A stretch of 64,000 nucleotides of DNA from Hyphomicrobiales bacterium (GTDB lineage: Bacteria; Pseudomonadota; Alphaproteobacteria; Rhizobiales; Beijerinckiaceae), in NCBI GenBank assembly GCA_900470095.1, contig UBZM01000021.1:197535-261534 (forward strand), in the 5' to 3' direction. Below are positions 44,722-53,659 of the stretch, one piece after another; the first letter of the stretch is position 1, and each line of letters starts with the position of its first letter. The position numbers and the translations under genes are program-made. Under the pieces are notes generated by a model. It did not search any database, was not told the origin of the DNA, and was given only the letters and a program-made list of their open reading frames with translations.

Positions 44722-45531
44722 TCAGGGTTTCGGCTTTCCCGCCGCGTCGAGCGCGGCTTCGATGATGGCGGAGAGGGCGGTTTGCAGCCTGGCAGCCTTG
44801 GGCGTGTCGAAGCTCCAGGGTGGCGTCTCCTCGGTGAGATAGCCGCTCAGCGAGATTTCCATCTGGATCGCGTGCACATTCCGCTCCGGCTGGCCGTAAT
44901 GCCTGGTGATCCAGCCGCCCTTGAAGCGGCCATTGCTGACATGGCTTAAGCCCGAGCCGGCAAGCGCGGCATCGGCCGCGTGCTGGACAGCCGGCGCGCA
45001 GCTCGCACCGGAATTGGTGCCGAGATTGAGCATCGGCAATGTGCCCGGAAACAGGCGCGGAATGACGGATTTGATGGAGTGGCAGTCCCAGAGCAGGCAG
45101 AAGCCATGTGCGGCCTTGGCCCGCTCGATCTCGGCTGCGAGTGCGTCGTGATAGGGCTGGAAATAGCTGGCGCGACGGCGCGTGATCTCAGTCGCGTCGG
45201 GGGCCTTTGCCCAGATCGGCTCGCCATCGAAGGTCGTGGTCGGCACGAGTTCCGTCGTCGCCTGTCCGGGGTAGAGCGACGCCCCGGACGGATCGCGGTT
45301 GAGGTCGATGACATAGCGCGACAGCCCGGCCTCGACGATCGTCGGTGCGAAGCGCCCGGCGAACGCATAGAGCCGGCGCATATGCCAGTCGGTGTCGGGC
45401 ACGGAACGACCGGTCTTGTTCAGTGCCGCCTTCACCTCCTCCGGCAAGCCCGTGCCGGGATGCGGCATCGACAGGACCAGCGGACCGGCGCCCTGCGTGA
45501 CGCTGACGATCTCGGAAGGGCTCACGCTCAT
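44722..45531 (-). CDS. hutG: N-formylglutamate deformylase
   Basis: Hydrolyses N-formylglutamate to formate and glutamate, the last step of the HutF/HutG route; 269 aa from the ATG at 45531, which overlaps the hutH stop (TGATG). Family motifs are VLSMPHPGTGLPEEV, YVIDLNRDPSGASLYPGQ, LWDCHSIKSVIPRLFPGTLP and NVHAIQMEISLSGYL with the metal-binding His and Glu residues. This is the FGase family, not the ureohydrolase HutG of Bacillus. Confidence 0.95.
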   Translation of the reverse strand: MSVSPSEIVSVTQGAGPLVLSMPHPGTGLPEEVKAALNKTGRSVPDTDWHMRRLYAFAGRFAPTIVEAGLSRYVIDLNRDPSGASLYPGQATTELVPTTTFDGEPIWAKAPDATEITRRRASYFQPYHDALAAEIERAKAAHGFCLLWDCHSIKSVIPRLFPGTLPMLNLGTNSGASCAPAVQHAADAALAGSGLSHVSNGRFKGGWITRHYGQPERNVHAIQMEISLSGYLTEETPPWSFDTPKAARLQTALSAIIEAALDAAGKPKP

Positions 45532-47066
45532 CACGCCGAGAACTCCGCGAAGCTGTCGAGCCCGGCGGCATCGCTGATCGCGCCGCTGAGCACCAGCTCG
45601 GTCGCCGCCGCGAGGTCGGGGGCAAGGTAGCGGTCCGCGTCGAGCGGCGCGATACGCTGCCGGACCAGGGCCAGAACCGGCTCCAGCCGCGGGCTCGTCT
45701 TCATCGGGCGATGATGCTCGATCGCTTCCGCTGCGGCCATCAGCTCGACGCCGATGATGCTGGCTGCGTTCCGGGCCATGTCGAGCAGGCGATAGGCGCC
45801 ATGCGTCGCCATCGAGACATGGTCTTCCTGGTTGGCAGAGGTCGGGATCGTGTCGACCGAGGCGGGATAGGCCTTCTGCTTGTTCTCCGATGCCAGCGCG
45901 GCTGCCGTGACTTGCGCAATCATGAAGCCGGAGTTCAGCCCGGCATCGCGGGCCAGGAAGGGAGGCAGGCCGCTCATCACGGGGTCGACCAGCAGCGCCA
46001 TGCGCCGCTCGGACAGGTTGCCGATCTCGCAGAGCCCCATGGCGAGGATGTCGGCGGCGAAGGCGACCGGCTCGGCGTGGAAGTTTCCGCCCGAGACGAT
46101 CTCGCCCGGCCCCAGTACCAGCGGGTTGTCGGTGACCGCGTTGGCCTCGATTGCAAGCGTCGCGGCGGCATTGGCGAGAAGATCGCGCACGGCCCCCATC
46201 ACCTGCGGCTGGCAGCGCAGGGAGTAAGGATCCTGGACCTTGGAATCGCCGAAGCGATGGCTGTCGCGGATTTCGCTCTTCGCGATCAGCGCAAGCAATG
46301 TTTGCGCCACCTTGATCTGGCCGGGCTGGCCGCGCAGGGCCTGAATGCGCGGGTCGAACGGGGTGTCCGAGCCCTTCAGCGCATCAACCGAGAGTGCACC
46401 GGTGACCAGTGCCGCATCGAACACGCGGGCGATATCGCTGAGCGCCGTCAGCGCGATCGCGGTCGAGACCTGCGTGCCGTTGATCAGCGCAAGACCCTCC
46501 TTCGCCCCGAGTTCGAGCGGCTTCTGGCCAATCCGGGCCAAGGCGTCCGCTGCCGGAAGCGTCTCGCCCTTCAGCCTGATCTCGCCGACGCCCATCAGCG
46601 CCGCGGTGAGATGGGCAAGCGGCGCAAGGTCGCCGGATGCGCCGACCGAACCCTTGGCGGGAACGACGGGGAGCGCCTCGGCTGCGAGCGCGCCGACCAG
46701 TGCATCGACCACCACAGGGCGCACACCGGAGGCCCCGCGCGCCAGGCTTGCGGCCTTCATGGCGAGGATCAGGCGCACGATCCGGTCCGGCAGAGCAGGG
46801 CCGGTGCCGACGGCGTGGGAGAGGATCAGGTTGCGCTGCAAGGTTGCCAGATCGGCATCGGCGATGCGTACGCTGGCAAGCTTGCCGAAGCCGGTATTGA
46901 CGCCATAGGTCACGGTTCCGGCGGCGACGATGTCGTCAACGATCGCTTGCGCAGCGGCAATCGACGCGGCGCTCGCGCCATCCAGCGTGGCTGCCGCGCC
47001 ATCAATCACGGCGCGCCATTGTTTAAGGGCGGCGTCGCCCGGCCTCAGGGAGAGTGTTGCGGTCAT
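45531..47066 (-). CDS. hutH: Histidine ammonia-lyase
   Basis: First step, histidine to urocanate plus ammonia; 511 aa. The MIO electrophile forms from Ala143-Ser144-Gly145 in [16 protein letters not shown], and the catalytic Tyr54 is in [28 protein letters not shown] and [20 protein letters not shown] are also intact. Starts at the ATG overlapping the hutI stop (ATGA). Confidence 0.97.
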   Translation of the reverse strand: MTATLSLRPGDAALKQWRAVIDGAAATLDGASAASIAAAQAIVDDIVAAGTVTYGVNTGFGKLASVRIADADLATLQRNLILSHAVGTGPALPDRIVRLILAMKAASLARGASGVRPVVVDALVGALAAEALPVVPAKGSVGASGDLAPLAHLTAALMGVGEIRLKGETLPAADALARIGQKPLELGAKEGLALINGTQVSTAIALTALSDIARVFDAALVTGALSVDALKGSDTPFDPRIQALRGQPGQIKVAQTLLALIAKSEIRDSHRFGDSKVQDPYSLRCQPQVMGAVRDLLANAAATLAIEANAVTDNPLVLGPGEIVSGGNFHAEPVAFAADILAMGLCEIGNLSERRMALLVDPVMSGLPPFLARDAGLNSGFMIAQVTAAALASENKQKAYPASVDTIPTSANQEDHVSMATHGAYRLLDMARNAASIIGVELMAAAEAIEHHRPMKTSPRLEPVLALVRQRIAPLDADRYLAPDLAAATELVLSGAISDAAGLDSFAEFSA

Positions 47067-48286
47067 TGGCCGTTCCAGATGCGGGAGTGAAGCGGGTTGA
47101 AGCCGATGCGGTAGGCGAGCTCGGCGGGGCGCTCGATCTCCCAGATGGCGAGATCGCAGCGCTTGCCGGCTTCAAGCGTGCCGATCTCGTCCTGCAGGCC
47201 GAGCGCCTTGGCGGCATGGCGCGTCAGCCCGGCCAGCGCCTCTTCCGGTGTCAGCCGGAAGAGCGTGCAGGCCATGTTGAGGACCAGCAAGGGCGAGGTC
47301 AGCGGCGAGGAGCCGGGATTAGCGTCAGTCGCGAGCGCGATCGCGACGCCATGCTTGCGCAGCAGGTCGATCGGCGGCTTCTGCGTCTCGCGCAGAAAAT
47401 AGAAGGCGCCCGGCAGGATGACGGCGACCGTTCCGGATTTGGCCATGGCGATCACGCCCGCTTCGTCGAGATATTCGAGATGGTCGGCCGACAATGCGCC
47501 ATGCCCGGCCGCGAGTGCGGCGCCGCCGAGGTTGGAAAGCTGTTCGGCATGAATCTTGACCGGCAGCCCCTTGGCCTTGGCTGCGGCAAAGACCCGCGCC
47601 GTTTCGTCGGGCGAGAAGGCAATGCCCTCGCAGAACACGTCGACGGCGTCGGCAAGATCCTGCGCGGCCACCGCATCAAGCATCGGCCCGGTGATCTGGT
47701 CGACATAGTCGCCGGAGCGGCCGGTGAATTCCGGCGGAACGGCATGGGCGGCGAGGAAGGTGGTGCGGACGGTGACCGGCCGCTCGCGACCGAGCTGCCG
47801 CGCAACGACAAGCTGCTTCAGCTCGGACTGCTGTTCGAGCCCGTAGCCCGACTTGATCTCGACGGTCGTGACGCCTTCCGCGACCAGGGCGCTCAGGCGC
47901 CGGTCGGCGCTGGCGAAGAGTTCGGCCTCGCTGGCTGCGCGCGTCGCCTTGACGGTGGAGAGGATGCCGCCGCCGGCGCGCGCGATCTCCTCATAGCTTG
48001 CGCCCTGCAGCCTGAGTTCGAACTCATGCGCCCGGTCTCCGCCATAGACGAGATGGGTATGGCAATCGATCAAGCCTGGTGTGATCCAGCGTCCGCCGCA
48101 GTCGAGCGTTTCCCGCGCGTCCAGGGGTGGTGCCTCGCTGCGCGGGCCGGCAAAGACGATGCGGCCATCGCGGGCCGCAATGACCCCGTCCTCGATTGCG
48201 CCGTAAGGCTGGCCGGCGCCAGGCACCATGGTTGCGAGGCGGGCATTCACCCAGACCCTGTCGCAGTGGGAAGGTTCCGCCGCCAT
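47063..48286 (-). CDS. hutI: Imidazolonepropionase
   Basis: Third step, hydrolysis of imidazolonepropionate to formiminoglutamate; amidohydrolase fold, 407 aa. Zinc ligands are in [12 protein letters not shown] and further His in the sheet ([26 protein letters not shown]), with [11 protein letters not shown] carrying the final Asp. I start at the ATG at 48286 because GAGAGG lies 6 bp upstream; another ATG is at 48292. First gene of hutI-H-G-U-D, divergent from hutF across the operators. Confidence 0.95.
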   Translation of the reverse strand: MAAEPSHCDRVWVNARLATMVPGAGQPYGAIEDGVIAARDGRIVFAGPRSEAPPLDARETLDCGGRWITPGLIDCHTHLVYGGDRAHEFELRLQGASYEEIARAGGGILSTVKATRAASEAELFASADRRLSALVAEGVTTVEIKSGYGLEQQSELKQLVVARQLGRERPVTVRTTFLAAHAVPPEFTGRSGDYVDQITGPMLDAVAAQDLADAVDVFCEGIAFSPDETARVFAAAKAKGLPVKIHAEQLSNLGGAALAAGHGALSADHLEYLDEAGVIAMAKSGTVAVILPGAFYFLRETQKPPIDLLRKHGVAIALATDANPGSSPLTSPLLVLNMACTLFRLTPEEALAGLTRHAAKALGLQDEIGTLEAGKRCDLAIWEIERPAELAYRIGFNPLHSRIWNGQ

Positions 48287-48328
48287 GCGCATCCTCTCGA
48301 CTTCGTTTGCGATCCGACTATGCTAGAC

Positions 48329-48344
48329 AATTGCATATGCAATT
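48329..48344. promoter_or_regulatory. HutC operator candidate 1
   Basis: AATTGCATATGCAATT is a perfect 16-bp palindrome, 42 bp upstream of the hutI start. Its core TTGCATATGCAA recurs 26 bp away (centre to centre). GntR/HutC repressors bind such AT-rich dyads; with hutC in the same locus and hut genes on both sides, a HutC site is the simplest reading. Confidence 0.8.
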
Positions 48345-48354
48345 AGCAAGTGTC

Positions 48355-48370
48355 ATTTGCATATGCAAAT
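48355..48370. promoter_or_regulatory. HutC operator candidate 2
   Basis: ATTTGCATATGCAAAT is a second perfect 16-bp palindrome ending 16 bp before the chosen hutF start. It contains in-frame TTG and ATG codons of hutF's open frame, so a start inside the operator is possible in principle, but the GAGGAG at about 48375 favours GTG 48387. Confidence 0.8.
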
Positions 48371-48386
48371 CGAGCGAGGAGCCAGC

Positions 48387-49754
48387 GTGACACAAAACCC
48401 GACCCTGCATCTCGCCCAGGCACTCCTGCCGGAGGGCTTTGCCGACAACGTGACGCTCACCATCGCGGAGGGTGCAATCGCCTCCGTGAGCGTGGGGAAA
48501 GCCGCTCCGGCCGGTGCCCTGCACTTGGCCGGGCTGACGCTCCCGGGCATGCCGAACCTCCACAGCCATCTGTTCCAGCGCGGCATGGCGGGCCTGTCCG
48601 AGCGGCGCGGCGCCACGGCGGATTCGTTCTGGACCTGGCGCGAGGTGATGTATCGCTTCCTCGACCGGCTTGATCCCGACGACGTCCAGGCGATCGCGGC
48701 TCAGGCGATGGTCGAAATGCTGGAAGGCGGCTTCACCGCGCTCGCCGAGTTCCATTATCTGCATCACGACAAGGACGGCCAACCCCATTCCGATATCGCG
48801 GCCATGGCGCAGGCCGTTGCGGCGGCCGCCCACGAAACCGGCATGGGCCTGACCCTGCTGCCAGTGCTTTATCGCTTCGGTAATTTCGGCGGTGCGGCAC
48901 CGAGCCACGGCCAGCGCCGCTTCATCAATAACCGCGACAGCTTTGCCCGGCTCATGGAGGCGAGCGCAGGGGCGATCGGCGCTCTGCCGGATTCGCGGCT
49001 CGGCGTCGCGCCTCATTCGTTGCGCGCCGTCTCGCCTGAGGATCTGGAGTGGCTGCTTGACCTGAGACCTGATGGACCGATCCACATCCATGTTGCCGAG
49101 CAGATGCGCGAGATCGAGGACAGCCTGACCATCACCGGGCGTCGCCCGGTCGAATTCCTGACGGACAGCATCGCGTTGGACCGGCGCTGGTGCTTGATCC
49201 ACGCCACCCATCTGACAGATGCGGAGCGTGATACCATCGCGCGAAGCGGGGCGGTCGCGGGACTATGCCCGATCACCGAGTCGAGCCTTGGCGACGGCAT
49301 CTTCGATGGCGTGCGTTACCACGCTGCTGGCGGGGCCTTCGGTGTCGGCAGCGATTCCAACATCCAGATCGATGCCGGCGCCGAGCTGCGCCAACTCGAA
49401 TACTCCCAGCGTCTGCGCGATCGCGGGCGCGCCTTGCTGGCGGAGGCTGAAGCCTCCACGGGTCATGCACTCTGGGCAAAGGCCTGTGCCGGCGGAGCGC
49501 AGGCCTGCGGCCGTGCGATAGGAAGCCTCAGCGTCGGGCAGCGTGCCGATTTCGTCTCGCTCGATCTCGATCATCCCGCCTTGGTCGGAAAGCGCGGCGA
49601 GGCGGCGCTCGACAGTGCGATTTTCGCTGCCAATGCCTTCCCGCTGCGTGATGTGCTGGTTGGCGGGCGGCAGGTTGTCAGCGAAGGTCGCCATGTCGCG
49701 CGCGCAGCCGTGGCGAACCGATTCGCGGCGACGATGCGTCGGCTGCTTGCCTGA
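48387..49754 (+). CDS. hutF: Formimidoylglutamate deiminase
   Basis: Fourth step, N-formimidoyl-glutamate to N-formylglutamate plus ammonia; amidohydrolase fold, 455 aa from GTG 48387, chosen for the GAGGAG about 7 bp upstream. Zinc motif NLHSHLFQRGMAGLSE, then TALAEFHYLHHDKDGQPH, HIHVAEQ, LIHATHL and GVGSDSNIQID are intact. It determines that this organism uses the five-step formylglutamate pathway. Followed by hutC after 17 bp. Confidence 0.95.
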   Translation: MTQNPTLHLAQALLPEGFADNVTLTIAEGAIASVSVGKAAPAGALHLAGLTLPGMPNLHSHLFQRGMAGLSERRGATADSFWTWREVMYRFLDRLDPDDVQAIAAQAMVEMLEGGFTALAEFHYLHHDKDGQPHSDIAAMAQAVAAAAHETGMGLTLLPVLYRFGNFGGAAPSHGQRRFINNRDSFARLMEASAGAIGALPDSRLGVAPHSLRAVSPEDLEWLLDLRPDGPIHIHVAEQMREIEDSLTITGRRPVEFLTDSIALDRRWCLIHATHLTDAERDTIARSGAVAGLCPITESSLGDGIFDGVRYHAAGGAFGVGSDSNIQIDAGAELRQLEYSQRLRDRGRALLAEAEASTGHALWAKACAGGAQACGRAIGSLSVGQRADFVSLDLDHPALVGKRGEAALDSAIFAANAFPLRDVLVGGRQVVSEGRHVARAAVANRFAATMRRLLA

Positions 49755-49771
49755 GTCCTTGAAGGATCGTC

Positions 49772-50521
49772 ATGTCGGATAACGGGATCGAGGCTGTAAA
49801 GCTGGATGGCACGGGCCCGGTCTATGACCAGATCCGCCGCGCCATCCGGGATCTCGTCCTGAACGGGGCCTGGCCTCCGGGAACGGCGGTGCCGCCGGAG
49901 CACGCTCTGATGGAGCGGCTCGGCGCTTCGCGCATGACGGTGCATCGCGCCTTGGTGCAGCTGGCGCGCGAAGGGCTTATCACGCGGCGCCGGCGGTCCG
50001 GAACCATCGTGGCAAACCCGCCGGCGAGCCACGCCATGCTCGACATCCTGTCGATACCCGATGAGGTGCGGCAGCTCGGGCAGGACTATTCCTTCGAGAT
50101 TCTATCGCGGCGGGACGGACGGCCATCACCTGAAGTCGCTGCGGGCTTCGAACTGAAGCGCTCGGAGCAGGTGGCCCATCTCGTGACCCTGCATCGGAGC
50201 GGCGGGCAACCGCATGTGCTGGAGGAGCGGGTGATCCACCTCGCGACCGTGCCCGCAACTGCGGCCGAACGATTCGGGACGACGCCCCCCGGCGACTGGT
50301 TGCTGCAGCACAGTCTCTGGTCGCAGGCCGAGCACGCGATCAGTGCGGTGGCTGCGGGAGAACGGGAGGCGAGTTTGCTGGAAATCGAGCAGGGCGAGCC
50401 GTGCCTGCTCGTTGAGCGCCGCACCTGGAATCAGAACCAGCCGGTGACGGCGGTCCGCTTGCTCTATCCTGGCGGGCGCCACCGCTTCGTTGGTCGCTTC
50501 GGCCCTTACGGCGCGGTCTAA
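49772..50521 (+). CDS. hutC: Histidine utilisation repressor
   Basis: 249-aa GntR regulator with a winged helix (VYDQIRRAIRDLVLNGAWPP, PEHALMERLGASRMTVHRAL) and a C-terminal UTRA ligand domain of the HutC class (HVLEERVIHLATVPATAAER, WLLQHSLWSQAEHAISAVAA). In other bacteria urocanate is the inducer. It is co-transcribed with hutF and probably represses both hut units through the two palindromes. A strong terminator follows. Confidence 0.95.
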   Translation: MSDNGIEAVKLDGTGPVYDQIRRAIRDLVLNGAWPPGTAVPPEHALMERLGASRMTVHRALVQLAREGLITRRRRSGTIVANPPASHAMLDILSIPDEVRQLGQDYSFEILSRRDGRPSPEVAAGFELKRSEQVAHLVTLHRSGGQPHVLEERVIHLATVPATAAERFGTTPPGDWLLQHSLWSQAEHAISAVAAGEREASLLEIEQGEPCLLVERRTWNQNQPVTAVRLLYPGGRHRFVGRFGPYGAV

Positions 50522-50533
50522 GCCTTACATGAA

Positions 50534-50557
50534 AAAGGCCCGCGAGTGCGGGCCTTT
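50534..50557. terminator. Bidirectional terminator after hutC
   Basis: AAAGGCCCGC and GCGGGCCTTT form a perfect 10-bp stem with a GAGT loop; a T6 tract starts 4 bases later on the plus strand and an A-rich tract precedes it, serving the convergent lipoprotein gene on the minus strand. Confidence 0.85.
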
Positions 50558-50582
50558 CCCATTTTTTCAGCCGCTGGACGGT

Positions 50583-50846
50583 TCAGCAGGCATAGCGAAC
50601 GCGGCGACCCCATTCGTCGCGACCGTAGCAGACACGGTCAGGCGTCGTGGCGCTGCCGATGATCGCGCCGCCGGCGCCGCCGATCGCGGCACCTGCAAGC
50701 GCGCCACCCGCGCGGCCAGTGGCGAGGCCGCCAACCAGTGCACCCGCACCCGCACCGAGCAGGGCGCCGGTTCCGGTGTTCTGCTCGCGCTGCGTGCAGG
50801 CGCCGAGCGAGGCCGCGACCGCGACGAGGATGAGAAGCTTCTTCAT
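50583..50846 (-). CDS. Small glycine-zipper lipoprotein
   Basis: 87 aa from the ATG at 50846. A lipobox LGAC follows the signal peptide MKKLLILVAVAAS, so the mature protein is a lipoprotein with Cys at its N-terminus. Residues 28-65 are a glycine-zipper repeat (GALLGAGAGALVGGLATGRA, GGALAGAAIGGAGG) able to insert in or line the outer membrane, like YmgG/SlyB-type proteins. The tail CYGRDEWGRRVRYAC has a Cys pair. Function unknown, possibly envelope stress related. Confidence 0.8.
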   Translation of the reverse strand: MKKLLILVAVAASLGACTQREQNTGTGALLGAGAGALVGGLATGRAGGALAGAAIGGAGGAIIGSATTPDRVCYGRDEWGRRVRYAC

Positions 50847-51159
50847 TGTCTTGACTCCCAGGATGCAATCGACAGGCCTAATGCACAGTCCGAACCGCTC
50901 CGTTCGATATGGAAACGCGCCCGGAAGGATCGAGACACGATCCGTAACGGGCGACGCAACCAACATCGCGCGACATAGCAACCATGACAAAGGATTAATG
51001 TTCCATTTATGGCTTCACCATGTGGCGCGGAGACACCCTGGGTTGTCTTCCACAGGGAGTGGAGCGGTTCGGCTTTTGCCTGGAACCTTCCGGATTCCGC
51101 GGCGTTGATCCGGCAGACTGCGGTGCGAGCCACCGCGACGCCCTTCAATGGAGGCTCCA
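50847..51159. other. Intergenic region, promoters presumed
   Basis: About 310 bp between the divergent lipoprotein and PRC-barrel genes. I see no convincing frame, hairpin or repeat; it should contain the two promoters. The AT-richest part is near 50985-51010. Confidence 0.5.
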
Positions 51160-51531
51160 ATGACCGCAACTGCTACCACGGGAAATCCGCTCATTGCCGG
51201 CGCGCGTGTCGCCGGGACCAGCGTCTACAATGCGTCGGGCGACCATCTCGGCGAAATCTATGACGTGATGCTCGACAAGCAGACCGGCAAGGTAGCCTAC
51301 GCCATCATGTCCTTCGGCGGCTTTCTCGGGCTAGGCGAGAAATATCACCCCATTCCCTGGAGCGTGCTCGACTACGACACCAATCGTGGCGGCTATGTCG
51401 TGCCTCTCACCAAGGAGAAGCTCGAGGCCGCGCCGATGTATGACAGCGAAGGCGAGCCCGACTGGGACGACAGGAATTACGGCAAGCGCGTGCATGATTA
51501 CTACGGCACGATGCCCTACTGGATGATGTAG
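51160..51531 (+). CDS. PRC-barrel domain protein
   Basis: 123 aa from the ATG at 51160, preceded by GGAGG. Nearly the whole protein is a PRC barrel: LIAGARVAGTSVYNASGDHL, GEIYDVMLDKQTGKVAYAIM, SFGGFLGLGEKYHPIPWSVL and YVVPLTKEKLEAAP. Soluble members of this type are common and often stress-induced in Rhizobiales; no ligand is known. Tail is Asp/Tyr-rich. Confidence 0.88.
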   Translation: MTATATTGNPLIAGARVAGTSVYNASGDHLGEIYDVMLDKQTGKVAYAIMSFGGFLGLGEKYHPIPWSVLDYDTNRGGYVVPLTKEKLEAAPMYDSEGEPDWDDRNYGKRVHDYYGTMPYWMM

Positions 51532-51592
51532 GCACCGCCGGCTGCAGGTCGCGGCGGTTGCTATCCCCCCAGCCGAACCGTCGTGACGGCGG

Positions 51593-51616
51593 GATGCGGG
51601 CCGAAAGGCCCGCATC
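51593..51616 (+). terminator. Hairpin terminator after the PRC-barrel gene
   Basis: GATGCGGGCC and GGCCCGCATC form a perfect 10-bp stem with a GAAA tetraloop, followed by TTCCGTTT. It is 62 bp after the PRC-barrel stop. Confidence 0.7.
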
Positions 51617-51762
51617 TTCCGTTTGGAGGTCCGGCTCCTTCCCTTTTTCGGGAACCAATCCGCTCATTGCGCGTCATCCTGACAGCGCCCTTCCACCATC
51701 GCCGGCACGTGCGGGACTGCCCCCGGATGGTTGCGCGGTTCAGTTGCTGCCAGGAGCCCCTC

Positions 51763-52656
51763 ATGCAGATCCGTTACGGCTATCGCATCGAACTCGTCGC
51801 TCAGCAGGAATTGCCGCTGTTGACGATGCTCGATGTGCATCCTTCCCGTCAGCACGATGTCATCCGCCAAGACGATATGACAGCGGTCTCCCTGGTCGAT
51901 CCGCGTCTCCATGTTCCGGTCGAGCGATATCGCGACCCGTTCGGCAATATCTGTCGCCGGCTTGTCGCCCCAGCGGGAGGGATCCGGCTGAGTTCAGCAG
52001 GACTTCTCCATGATTCCGGCGAGCTCGATCCCTTCAATCCGGCCGCCCGCCAAGTGCAGCCGTCCGAGCTGCCCGACGAGGTGCTGATCTATCTGCTCGG
52101 CAGCCGGTACTGCGAAACCGACAAGCTCGGGGACCGCGCCTGGCAGCTCTTCGGCCAGATCCCTCCGGGCTGGCAGCGTGTCCAGGCCGTCGTCGATTTC
52201 GTCCATAATCACCTGACCTTCGGCTATGCCTATGCGCGCAACACGCGCACTGCGGCGGAGGCCTTCGAGGAACGGATCGGCGTCTGCCGCGACTTCGCCC
52301 ACCTTGCCGTGACCCTCTGCCGCTGCCTCAACATCCCGGCGCGTTATTGCAACGGCTATCTCGGCGATATCGGCGTGCCGAAGGACCCGGCCCCAATGGA
52401 TTTCAACGCTTGGTTCGAAGTCTTCCTCAGTGGCCGCTGGTACACGTTCGACGCCCGTCACAATGCCCGCCGCATCGGCCGGATCGTGATCGCCCGCGGG
52501 CGCGACGCGACCGACGTCGCGATGCTCAATTCCTTCGGAGCCCATTCGCTGCAGCATTTCGAGGTCACGACTGAAGAGGTCGAAGACGCGGCCACTGCCA
52601 TGATTGTGACCAAAGACCGTGTTGAGTGGCGCGCGGAGCGGGCCGCTGCAGTGTGA
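51763..52656 (+). CDS. Transglutaminase-like protein, altered triad
   Basis: 297 aa from the ATG at 51763. N-terminal beta domain (about 1-140), then a papain-like transglutaminase core: GVCRDFAHLAVTLCRCL with the nucleophile Cys, ARYCNGYLGDIG, and MDFNAWFEVFLSGRWYTFDA. In active enzymes the third motif has S-H-A-W; here it is F-N-A-W, so the catalytic His is an Asn, while the Asp in TFDARHN remains. Related proteins of this subfamily often vary here. It may be inactive, use another His (DARHN), or act as a binding protein. Upstream in-frame codons from 51583 are unlikely. Confidence 0.85.
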   Translation: MQIRYGYRIELVAQQELPLLTMLDVHPSRQHDVIRQDDMTAVSLVDPRLHVPVERYRDPFGNICRRLVAPAGGIRLSSAGLLHDSGELDPFNPAARQVQPSELPDEVLIYLLGSRYCETDKLGDRAWQLFGQIPPGWQRVQAVVDFVHNHLTFGYAYARNTRTAAEAFEERIGVCRDFAHLAVTLCRCLNIPARYCNGYLGDIGVPKDPAPMDFNAWFEVFLSGRWYTFDARHNARRIGRIVIARGRDATDVAMLNSFGAHSLQHFEVTTEEVEDAATAMIVTKDRVEWRAERAAAV

Positions 52657-52706
52657 AATGCCGATTGGCCTGGGCTCCGGCATGGATGGGATGATATCAG
52701 GGCGTC

Positions 52707-53618
52707 ATGCGCCATATCGTGATCGTCAATGCGCGGGCGGGAACCGTGCTGGCCGCAGGGCCCGAGGCCTTCGCGGCCAGGATCGAGGCCGCGTTCCATG
52801 CCCATGATTGCAAGGCGGAGGTCCGGCTCGTGCCGCCGCGCGAGTTGCATCATGCGCTTTCGACGGCGATCGCCGATGATGCGGCAACCCCCGTCATTGC
52901 TGGTGGCGACGGCACGATCAACGGCGTGCTGCCGGTCCTGCTGGAGGCCGGACGGCCAGTAGGGATTCTCCCGCTCGGGACGGTGAATATCCTTGGGCGG
53001 GATCTCGGCCTCATCGGGACGCTGGAGGGCCAGATCGAGGCGCTCTGCACCGGGGCGCCGGTGACGATGGACATCGGCCGCGTCAACGACCGGCTGTTCC
53101 ACTCGATCTCGGGAATGGGCTTCTTCAGCCTGATGGCGCGCGAACGTGAATATGCGCGCAGGCGCTTTCCCTTCAGCCGCGCGGTCGCCTTTGCGGTCGC
53201 TGCGACGCGCTCCATCCTGTTCACCCGGGCGATCACCGTCGACATCCGGATCGGCCAGGAGCGCCGCCAGGTCGAGGCCGATGCCGTGCTTGTCACCATC
53301 AATAGTTTCGATGGGCCCGAATGGCGCCGCAGCCGGCTCGATGGCGGCGTCTTCGAGGTTCATATCCTCAATGCGGGCGGCCTTCTCTCCCGCACTAAGG
53401 CAGCGCTGTCGGTCGCATCGGGGCACTGGCGCTCGTCCCAGAATCTGACCTCCTATACCGGTGACGAAGTCACGCTGACGCGTCGCGACAAGAAGCGCGG
53501 TCACATCACCTTCGACGGCGAGGTCGAGCGCAAGGCCGGCGAGCTCCGATATCGCCTTCTGCCAAAGGCGGTGAGCATCATCGCCTGCCGGGTGCCCCCG
53601 GGCCGGGCACACGGCTAG
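52707..53618 (+). CDS. Diacylglycerol kinase-family lipid kinase
   Basis: 303 aa. The nucleotide-binding motif GGDGTINGVLPVLL near residues 68-81 and PLGTVNILGRDLGL are those of the DAGK catalytic domain; the C-terminal part ends in ITFDGEVERKAGELRYRLLP as in YegS-like lipid kinases. Substrate is a diacylglycerol, ceramide or similar lipid. It is followed after about 40 bp by a PAP2 phosphatase, a plausible opposing or sequential activity. Confidence 0.87.
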   Translation: MRHIVIVNARAGTVLAAGPEAFAARIEAAFHAHDCKAEVRLVPPRELHHALSTAIADDAATPVIAGGDGTINGVLPVLLEAGRPVGILPLGTVNILGRDLGLIGTLEGQIEALCTGAPVTMDIGRVNDRLFHSISGMGFFSLMAREREYARRRFPFSRAVAFAVAATRSILFTRAITVDIRIGQERRQVEADAVLVTINSFDGPEWRRSRLDGGVFEVHILNAGGLLSRTKAALSVASGHWRSSQNLTSYTGDEVTLTRRDKKRGHITFDGEVERKAGELRYRLLPKAVSIIACRVPPGRAHG

Positions 53619-53659
53619 AGACACGTTCCTCCGGTCGGTTGCCATCATTCAGGATTTCG

